Assembly: GCA_900113425.1 (NCBI GenBank)
Contig: FOZF01000001.1
Coordinates: 598,358-662,357, forward strand
Origin: Stenotrophomonas maltophilia
GTDB taxonomy: Bacteria; Pseudomonadota; Gammaproteobacteria; Xanthomonadales; Xanthomonadaceae
Length of the DNA: 64,000 bases
Direction: 5' to 3'
Positions 55,784-64,000 of this stretch are shown here, one piece after another. The notes under the pieces were generated by a model, which was not told the origin of the DNA, searched no databases, and worked only from the letters and a program-made list of their open reading frames with translations. The translations under genes and the position numbers were made by a program. Each line of letters begins with the position of its first letter. The first letter of the stretch is position 1.

Positions 55784-56254
55784 CTACCGCGCAATCTCGG
55801 CGTCCTGCAGCGGCCAGCGACACCAGCCATGGGGATACTCGCCCACCTGCCCGGCCAGCCCCGCACTGACCGGGTGAGCGAGCACCTGCCGGGCCCGCAC
55901 AGGCAACGAGGCATCATTGTCGATCACCTGATCGAAATAGCCGGCCTGCCAGACCGCTCCGTTGCGGCCACGATGGCGGTTGATCAGGAAGCTGCTGCGC
56001 GCCTTGAAGCGCTGCACGCAGTATCCGGGTGGATAGCCACGCAGCTGCGCCAGCCATCGCACATGGTCGGGCATGACAAGCCAGGCCAGCGAGGTGGTCA
56101 GCCCCTCGCGGTCCATGGCGGCCAACAGCTGCATCGCGACATCCACATGCGCCGCGTTCTCGAACAGGCGCTGCTGATTGCAGCAGGTCAAGGTGAGCAG
56201 ATGGACATTGCCCATGATGGGCTCGCGACTGACAGGGTTCGACAGGCTGGGCAT
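55784..56254 (-). CDS. Divergent REP-associated tyrosine transposase (RAYT, Y1/IS200-like)
   Basis: The 156-aa product aligns with RAYT proteins: LTLTCCNQQRLF, AWLVMPDHVRWLAQL, FLINRHRGRNGAVWQAGYFDQVI and ARQVLAHPVSAGLAGQVGEYP. Two normally conserved residues differ: the HUH motif reads HVR instead of HVH, and ARQVLAHP has Gln where most relatives have Tyr. Either it is inactive or belongs to a deviant group. RAYTs are linked to REP elements such as the SMAG repeats in this window. The start is uncertain (56254 or 56215). Confidence 0.8.
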   Translation of the reverse strand: MPSLSNPVSREPIMGNVHLLTLTCCNQQRLFENAAHVDVAMQLLAAMDREGLTTSLAWLVMPDHVRWLAQLRGYPPGYCVQRFKARSSFLINRHRGRNGAVWQAGYFDQVIDNDASLPVRARQVLAHPVSAGLAGQVGEYPHGWCRWPLQDAEIAR

Positions 56255-56366
56255 GCGCAACAGCGTGCCCGCCGGCACACCGATACTGCATCGGTGGACA
56301 CCACGTCATCGGGTGGGAAATGGCCGCTTCCGGGAATCGGCGGACAGGCCCCGCCGCAAACGATGC

Positions 56367-58892
56367 TCAATGTTCGGGCAGGGCAAACGCCATCACGTAA
56401 TCGCCGGGCCGGGTCTCCATGAAGTGATGGCCTGCTGCGACGATCACCACGTACTGGCGCCCCCCCTGCTCGTAGATCATCGGGGTGGCCTGGCCTCCGG
56501 CAGGCAGCTTGGCATGCCACAGTTCCCGGCCCGTCTTCAGATCGATCGAGCGCAGCAGATCGTCGGTCGCGGCGGCGATGAATACCAGACCGCTTGCAGT
56601 GATCACCGCACCGCCATTGTTGGGCGTTCCGATCTCGATCGGCAGGCCGGAGCGGATGCCGAACGGGCCGTTGCCGCGCGCACTGCCAAATGGCCGATCC
56701 CACAGCAGCGTGCCCGTGCGCAGATCGATCGCGCGGATGCCGCCATACGGCGGCTGTTTGCACGACAGGCCGGTCAATGGCAGCCGCCATCCAGCATTGA
56801 CGTCGATGGCATACGGCGTACCCACCTGTGGGTCGCCTGCCCCTTCGCCAGCACCGCGGTCGGCGCGGATCTGCTCACGCGGCAGCCATCCCCGCCGGTC
56901 GGCCTCGGCACGCGGTACCAGCCGGTTGTAGTTGGGCATGTCGTTGTAGTTGGCCACGATCACGCCCCGGCGGGTATCGATGGCCACGCCACCCCAGTCC
57001 GAGCCGCCGTTGTAACCGGGATACTCGATGGAATGGCGATCACTGGTGGGCGGCGTGTAGAAGCCCTGGTAGTGCGCCCTGCGGAACTGGATGCGGCAGA
57101 CCAGCTGGTCGATCGGCGTGATGCCCCACATGTCACGCTCGGTCAGCGGCTGCTCGCGCCGCAGGGTGTGATAGAGCGAGAACAACTGCGTCGGCGAGCG
57201 CTGCTCCGGCTCCACGCCGCCCTGCGGAACCCTGCGCTCTTCCGCGGGTGTCAGCAGCCGGCCGTTGCGCCGGTCGAGGATGTACACGTCACCCTGCTTG
57301 GTCGGCAGCAGGATCGCCGGCACCTTGCCGGCTGCGGTCGGAAAATCGATCAGGCTGGCCTGCGAACCGAGGTCGTAGTCCCAGACATCCTTGCGTACGG
57401 CCTGGAAATGCCAGACCGGCTTGCCGGTGGTCACGTCGAGTGCCACCAGCGAGGTGGCATAGCGGTTCTGCTGCTCGCTGCGCGAGCCGCTCCAGTAGTC
57501 GCCGGCAGCATTGCCCAGCGGCAGGTAGACCAGGCCCAGTTGCTCATCGCCGGTGGCGGTGGTCCACATGTTCGGCGTACCCCGGGTATAGACCTGCTCG
57601 CGGGGTGGCGGACCGGTGCGCTCGGGCCGCTCCATGTCCCATGCCCAGCGCAGCTTGCCGGTGATCGCGTCATAGGCCTGGATCACGCCGGACGGCGCAT
57701 CACGGCGCTGCCCGTCCAGCACCTGGTGGCCGGTGACGATCACGCCGCGCACGATGGCCGGCGGCGAGGTGATCGAGACATAGCCCGGCGGCACCTCGCC
57801 CATGTCGAGGGTGATGTCGATCTGGCCATTGTTGCCGAAATTGACGCACGGCCGACCGCTGTCGGCATCCACTGCGATGATGCGTCCGTCCAGCGTGCCT
57901 TCGATGACGCGCGCCCAGCAGGGAGGCCGCGCGCCCGCCGCCGCGCCCGGTCGAACGCTGGGAGGTGGCAGGGGCAAGGCGAGATCGGCAGCCACATCCG
58001 CCAATGCTGCATCGGCGAACACCGGCACGGCGGGCTGCTCGTAGTAGGACACCCCACGGCAGGCGGCGGTGTACGGAATGGAGGCGTCCTTCACCTTTGG
58101 ATCGAACCGCCACAGCGCCTTGCCGGTGCTGGCATCGAGGGCGATCAGGCGGTTGCGCGCCGTGCACAGGTACAGCCGGTCGCCGATCTTCAACGGCGTG
58201 GTCTCGGCACCCCAGCGCTTCTGCGGCAGGTCACCGGTGCGGAACTGCCAGGCCAGTTGCAGGGTGGCTACGTTGGCGGGCGTGATCTGCTGCAGCGGCG
58301 AGAAGCGGGTGGCCGCATTGCTGCGGCCCCAGGCGGGCCAGTCACCCTCGGCGGGCTGGTCGGCCGGCTGCAGGCCGGTGGTGTCTCGGGTCGGCTCCAG
58401 GCCTGCGCTGAACGCTGCTTCCGGGAACGGAGCACGGCCGTCCACGCTGCCGTGCGGACTGAACGCCAGGGCAAACGCGCCAACGAACACCAGCAGCAAC
58501 ACGGCGGCGATGCTGCGCGACAGCCGTTTGGACAGCGGCGCGCGCAAGGTCGGCGTCAGCAGCGCCAGAACGATGCCCAGCGCGGTGACCAGCCCCAGGC
58601 GTGGCACCCAGCGCCAGTAATCGCTGCCCGATTCCCACCCCGTCCACAGCAGCGTGCCGACGAACACCAGCGCGTACAGCAGCGCACCGCTGCGACGGTT
58701 GAGCCACAGCAGAACGCCGCTGGCCAGCAGGCCACAACCGGCGATGAGGTAATAGGCCGAGCCACCGAGCTGCAGCAGCCATGCGCCCAGCCCGCCGATC
58801 ACCAGGCCGAGGATGACCAGCAGCAGCGACAGGACCGTGACCAAGGGGTGGCGGCGCACAGGCGCCGGCGTAGACTGCGGCGTGGCGGACAT
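56367..58892 (-). CDS. gcd: Membrane-bound PQQ-dependent glucose dehydrogenase
   Basis: The 841-aa product has an N-terminal membrane domain of about 150 residues with five spans (VTVLSLLLVILGLVIGG to IAAVLLLVFVGAFALAF) and an eight-bladed quinoprotein propeller. Propeller marks include DWPAWGRSNAATRFSPLQQI, LGNAAGDYWSGSRSEQQNRYA and the PQQ-site stretch GGSDWGGVAIDTRRGVI. It oxidises glucose to gluconolactone in the periplasm and passes electrons to ubiquinone. MSATPQS was chosen as start. It lies 131 bp downstream of gyrA on the same strand. Confidence 0.92.
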   Translation of the reverse strand: MSATPQSTPAPVRRHPLVTVLSLLLVILGLVIGGLGAWLLQLGGSAYYLIAGCGLLASGVLLWLNRRSGALLYALVFVGTLLWTGWESGSDYWRWVPRLGLVTALGIVLALLTPTLRAPLSKRLSRSIAAVLLLVFVGAFALAFSPHGSVDGRAPFPEAAFSAGLEPTRDTTGLQPADQPAEGDWPAWGRSNAATRFSPLQQITPANVATLQLAWQFRTGDLPQKRWGAETTPLKIGDRLYLCTARNRLIALDASTGKALWRFDPKVKDASIPYTAACRGVSYYEQPAVPVFADAALADVAADLALPLPPPSVRPGAAAGARPPCWARVIEGTLDGRIIAVDADSGRPCVNFGNNGQIDITLDMGEVPPGYVSITSPPAIVRGVIVTGHQVLDGQRRDAPSGVIQAYDAITGKLRWAWDMERPERTGPPPREQVYTRGTPNMWTTATGDEQLGLVYLPLGNAAGDYWSGSRSEQQNRYATSLVALDVTTGKPVWHFQAVRKDVWDYDLGSQASLIDFPTAAGKVPAILLPTKQGDVYILDRRNGRLLTPAEERRVPQGGVEPEQRSPTQLFSLYHTLRREQPLTERDMWGITPIDQLVCRIQFRRAHYQGFYTPPTSDRHSIEYPGYNGGSDWGGVAIDTRRGVIVANYNDMPNYNRLVPRAEADRRGWLPREQIRADRGAGEGAGDPQVGTPYAIDVNAGWRLPLTGLSCKQPPYGGIRAIDLRTGTLLWDRPFGSARGNGPFGIRSGLPIEIGTPNNGGAVITASGLVFIAAATDDLLRSIDLKTGRELWHAKLPAGGQATPMIYEQGGRQYVVIVAAGHHFMETRPGDYVMAFALPEH

Positions 58893-59023
58893 CGGCGATC
58901 TCCGGGAGCAGCATGCTGCCCTTATCCCACCGCCGCCGTGAAGCGCGTGCGTATTCCATGCTCCCGCATACGACGACGCCGGCACAGGGCCGGCGTCGTC
59001 GGGTACCTCTCACTGCGGCAGGA

Positions 59024-61738
<2,715 letters not shown>

Positions 61739-61985
61739 TCGGGTTCCGTTGTCTGGTAGCGGTCCAGTCCGGCGCGGACACCTGCGGGGGTGGCCATGCC
61801 GGAACCTCGATTCAACCTGTGGATACTACCACATCGGACCATTCCCCGCCTGTGTTTACAGGGGTTTTACCGGCACAAATCAGGAACTTAGGGGCAGGAC
61901 GGGGCCCATCGGGCCACGCCCGGGTCCGGCGGCGGCGGACCCGGCAGATCCGCCCGGCTTCCGCGGCGCAGACCGCCCGTGCGTG

Positions 61986-63050
61986 TCAACCGCCGAAGGC
62001 GGCGCGCATGTTCTCCACGGTCGGGTTCAGGATCACGCCGCGCTCGGTCACGATGGCGTCGATCAGCTCACCCGGGGTGACGTCGAACACCGGGTTCCAG
62101 GCGGCAATGCCTTCGGCCACCGTGCGCGTCCCGCCCACGCCGTACAGCTCGCCCGGATCGCGCTGCTCGATCTCGATCTGGCTGCCGTCGACGGTCTCCA
62201 TGTCGACCGTCGAGGACGGTGCCACGACCATGAATTTCACGCCATGGTGGCGCGCGGCGATGGCCAGCTGGTAGGTGCCGATCTTGTTGGCGGTATCGCC
62301 ATTGGCGCAGATGCGGTCGGCGCCGACGATCACCCACTGCACGGCCCCGGTCTTCATCAGGTGCGAGGCGGCCGAATCGGCGATCAGGGTGGCGTCGATG
62401 CCATCCTGCTGCAGTTCCCAGACGGTCAGGCGCGCGCCCTGCAGCCACGGACGGGTCTCGCCAGCGAACACGCGGGCGATCCGGTGCTGGGCCATGCCGG
62501 CGCGGATCACGCCCAGCGCGGTGCCGAAGCCGGCTGTGGCCAGCGAGCCGGTATTGCAGTGGGTCAGCACGCCGCTGCCGGCATCGATCAGGCCGGCGCC
62601 GAGCGCCCCCATGTGGCGGTTGGCGGCCAGGTCTTCCTCGGCGATGGCCCGCGCTTCCGCTTCAAGCAGCGTCTTCCAGTCCGCACCGGCGCTGCCCAGG
62701 CAACGACGCATCCGCGCCAGTGCCCAGGCCAGGTTGACGGCAGTCGGGCGTGAGGCGTTCAGCCGCTGCAGCGCCGGCTCAAGCTGCTGCAGGGCGAGCG
62801 GGCCATCGGCAGCCTGCACCTCACGCGCCGCCAGCACGACGCCCCAGGCAGCCGCGATGCCGATGGCCGGGGCGCCACGTACGGTCAGGGCATGGATGGC
62901 CGCGGCGACTTCATCGCTGTCCCGGCATACCACATGCTCGACCACGAACGGCAGCTTGCGCTGGTCCAGCAGTTGCAGGGCATCGCCGGTCCACAGGATC
63001 GGGCGGATGTGGTCGTAGCGGGCGTAATCGAGGTCGGTGGCAGTGTTCAT
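61986..63050 (-). CDS. mtnA: S-methyl-5-thioribose-1-phosphate isomerase
   Basis: The 354-aa product isomerises methylthioribose-1-phosphate to methylthioribulose-1-phosphate in methionine salvage. It has the eIF2B-like fold with [38 protein letters not shown] (catalytic Cys in HCNTG) and [22 protein letters not shown] with the catalytic Asp. [13 protein letters not shown] was taken as start. No other methionine-salvage gene is in the window. It lies 248 bp upstream of gyrA on the same strand. Confidence 0.95.
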   Translation of the reverse strand: MNTATDLDYARYDHIRPILWTGDALQLLDQRKLPFVVEHVVCRDSDEVAAAIHALTVRGAPAIGIAAAWGVVLAAREVQAADGPLALQQLEPALQRLNASRPTAVNLAWALARMRRCLGSAGADWKTLLEAEARAIAEEDLAANRHMGALGAGLIDAGSGVLTHCNTGSLATAGFGTALGVIRAGMAQHRIARVFAGETRPWLQGARLTVWELQQDGIDATLIADSAASHLMKTGAVQWVIVGADRICANGDTANKIGTYQLAIAARHHGVKFMVVAPSSTVDMETVDGSQIEIEQRDPGELYGVGGTRTVAEGIAAWNPVFDVTPGELIDAIVTERGVILNPTVENMRAAFGG

Positions 63051-63097
63051 GGGCCCATTGTAGGGCCACGCCCCCCCGCGCAGGCATCCGGCCGGAT

Positions 63098-63838
63098 TCA
63101 ATTCACCGAGAATTCGGCGCGGCAACCGCCGTCCACCCAGATGCCATTGCGGCTCCAGCCCCAGGTGCTGCCCTCCACGCACTCGGTGCTGGACAGCTGC
63201 TGTCGCACCGCGGCACCGACGGAGATGCTGGCGCCGCAGAAACGGCGCTTCTTCGATTTGGATTCGCAGGTCAACCGGCGCGGCACGTCGACGAAACGGC
63301 CATCCTCATCGGCCACCTCGAAATCACCCTGGCAGCCACGGCTGGTCCACACCTCGTTGCGCTTGTAACCCCAGCCCTGCCCTTCCCGGCATGGCAGCAC
63401 CGACAGCTGCCGCAGCAGGCGTACCGGTGCGCCGTCCAGACGCACCGGACAACTCTGCGGACGGCCATTGGATTCACAGCGGACCACGCGGCGCACCTTG
63501 CGCTTGCTGCCTGGCTCGGCCGCAGCCACTCCCTGCGCCGGGCGCGCCCGGAACTCGGCACGGCAGCCGAGCGTGACCCACACGCCGCTGCGGTCGGTGC
63601 CCCATTCGCTGCCACGGATACAGCTGTTGCTGGACAACTGGCGGACCAGATCGACGCCGTTGCTGACATCGATATCGCAGTGCACCCAGGCCATGTCGCG
63701 TGACTCGCAGGTGACGACTTCGCCGTCGTAGCCGGCCTGCTGCGCCGATGCCGGCAACGGCGTCAGCACTCCCCACATCGCGATGGAGTAGACCGGTGCC
63801 GCCACAACCGCAAACCACTTGACCAAAGCCTTCCCCAT
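63098..63838 (-). CDS. Exported DUF3011 protein with three repeats
   Basis: The 246-aa product has a signal peptide (residues 1-33, cleavage near ASAQQ). Three tandem units of about 65 residues follow, each with the pattern (V/L)xCES...C...QLS...C..G..WG..R..VW...GC...F, the DUF3011 signature. The conserved cysteines probably form disulfides within each unit in the periplasm. Linkers rich in Lys/Arg separate the repeats. Function is unknown; the family is common in Xanthomonadaceae. Confidence 0.85.
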   Translation of the reverse strand: MGKALVKWFAVVAAPVYSIAMWGVLTPLPASAQQAGYDGEVVTCESRDMAWVHCDIDVSNGVDLVRQLSSNSCIRGSEWGTDRSGVWVTLGCRAEFRARPAQGVAAAEPGSKRKVRRVVRCESNGRPQSCPVRLDGAPVRLLRQLSVLPCREGQGWGYKRNEVWTSRGCQGDFEVADEDGRFVDVPRRLTCESKSKKRRFCGASISVGAAVRQQLSSTECVEGSTWGWSRNGIWVDGGCRAEFSVN

Positions 63839-63965
63839 AGGACTGGACGAACTGCCATGCCAGTGTCTGGCATCGGGAGTGATGAGAGCATCATCGTGCT
63901 TGCTGAATCAAGCGCGCGGGCGCGGCAATCCGTTCAGTCTGTCTGGTTCAGAAAGCCGCGTGTGC

Positions 63966-64000
63966 TCAGGCGTCGGCGAAATCGAAGGCCAGCACGTCGG
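63966..64000 (-). CDS. 3' end of a gene truncated by the window edge
   Basis: The minus strand ends in DVLAFDFADA followed by TGA. The preceding intergenic stretch (63839-63965) looks non-coding. Too little is present to identify the gene. Confidence 0.4.
   Translation of the reverse strand, partial: DVLAFDFADA

Overview
The window looks like chromosome of the Stenotrophomonas maltophilia complex (Xanthomonadaceae). Supporting signs are the high GC content, repeated GTAG-hairpin elements of the SMAG type known from that species, a GyrA with natural Gln at position 83, and housekeeping genes (serS, aroA, pheA, serC, gyrA, mtnA) in a gammaproteobacterial setting. This attribution is inference from sequence alone.

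The first 12 kb is an accessory region and the most unusual part. Three genes encode proteins with a 20-residue double-glycine leader (LS-x-E-E...LVSGG|AQ), a shared acidic/proline/tryptophan stretch, a poly-glycine linker of 12, 19 or 13 residues, and three unrelated C-terminal domains (a JAB/DUF4329-like putative peptidase and two beta-rich Asn/Gly-rich domains). Two of them share a 317-bp near-identical promoter-leader-linker cassette. Each is followed by an exported partner: a truncated signal-peptide protein at the left edge, or a double-DTG retropepsin-like protein. Then come a HlyD/CvaA-type membrane fusion protein and, on the opposite strand, an operon fused by TGATG overlaps: a protein with two nucleotidyltransferase motifs, a Fic protein, and a C39-peptidase ABC exporter (PCAT) of the kind that cleaves GG leaders. 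I read this as a modular type I-secreted effector or bacteriocin system with a linked nucleotidylation module.

From 12 to 22 kb there are small exported proteins of unknown role, a PAAR-tipped zinc-metallopeptidase T6SS effector with two tandem immunity-like genes, and a lower-GC island ending at tRNA-Ser(TGA). The island holds a 1244-aa CHAT-domain protease paired with a multi-span membrane protein, a candidate defence or cell-death module.

From 22 to 34 kb the content is mostly core: a LysR regulator divergent from azoR, an SH3-like protein, serS, two TonB-type proteins, aroA, pheA, serC, an FHA protein, a PHA-system protein, a phasin and a membrane-tethered Mrr-like nuclease. From 34.4 to 41.9 kb lies a complete histidine-utilisation cluster of the five-step kind: hutF-hutC on one strand, hutI-hutH-hutG-hutU on the other, with an AT-rich HutC-type operator between. 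From 42 to 56 kb are a serine hydrolase, a TonB-dependent receptor, VOC, TetR and thioesterase genes, an SGNH hydrolase with a metallopeptidase, an S9 peptidase, a HipA-like kinase with a DUF3037 partner, and a divergent RAYT transposase. The right end carries PQQ glucose dehydrogenase, gyrA, mtnA and a DUF3011 protein, and the window closes in the 3' end of another minus-strand gene.
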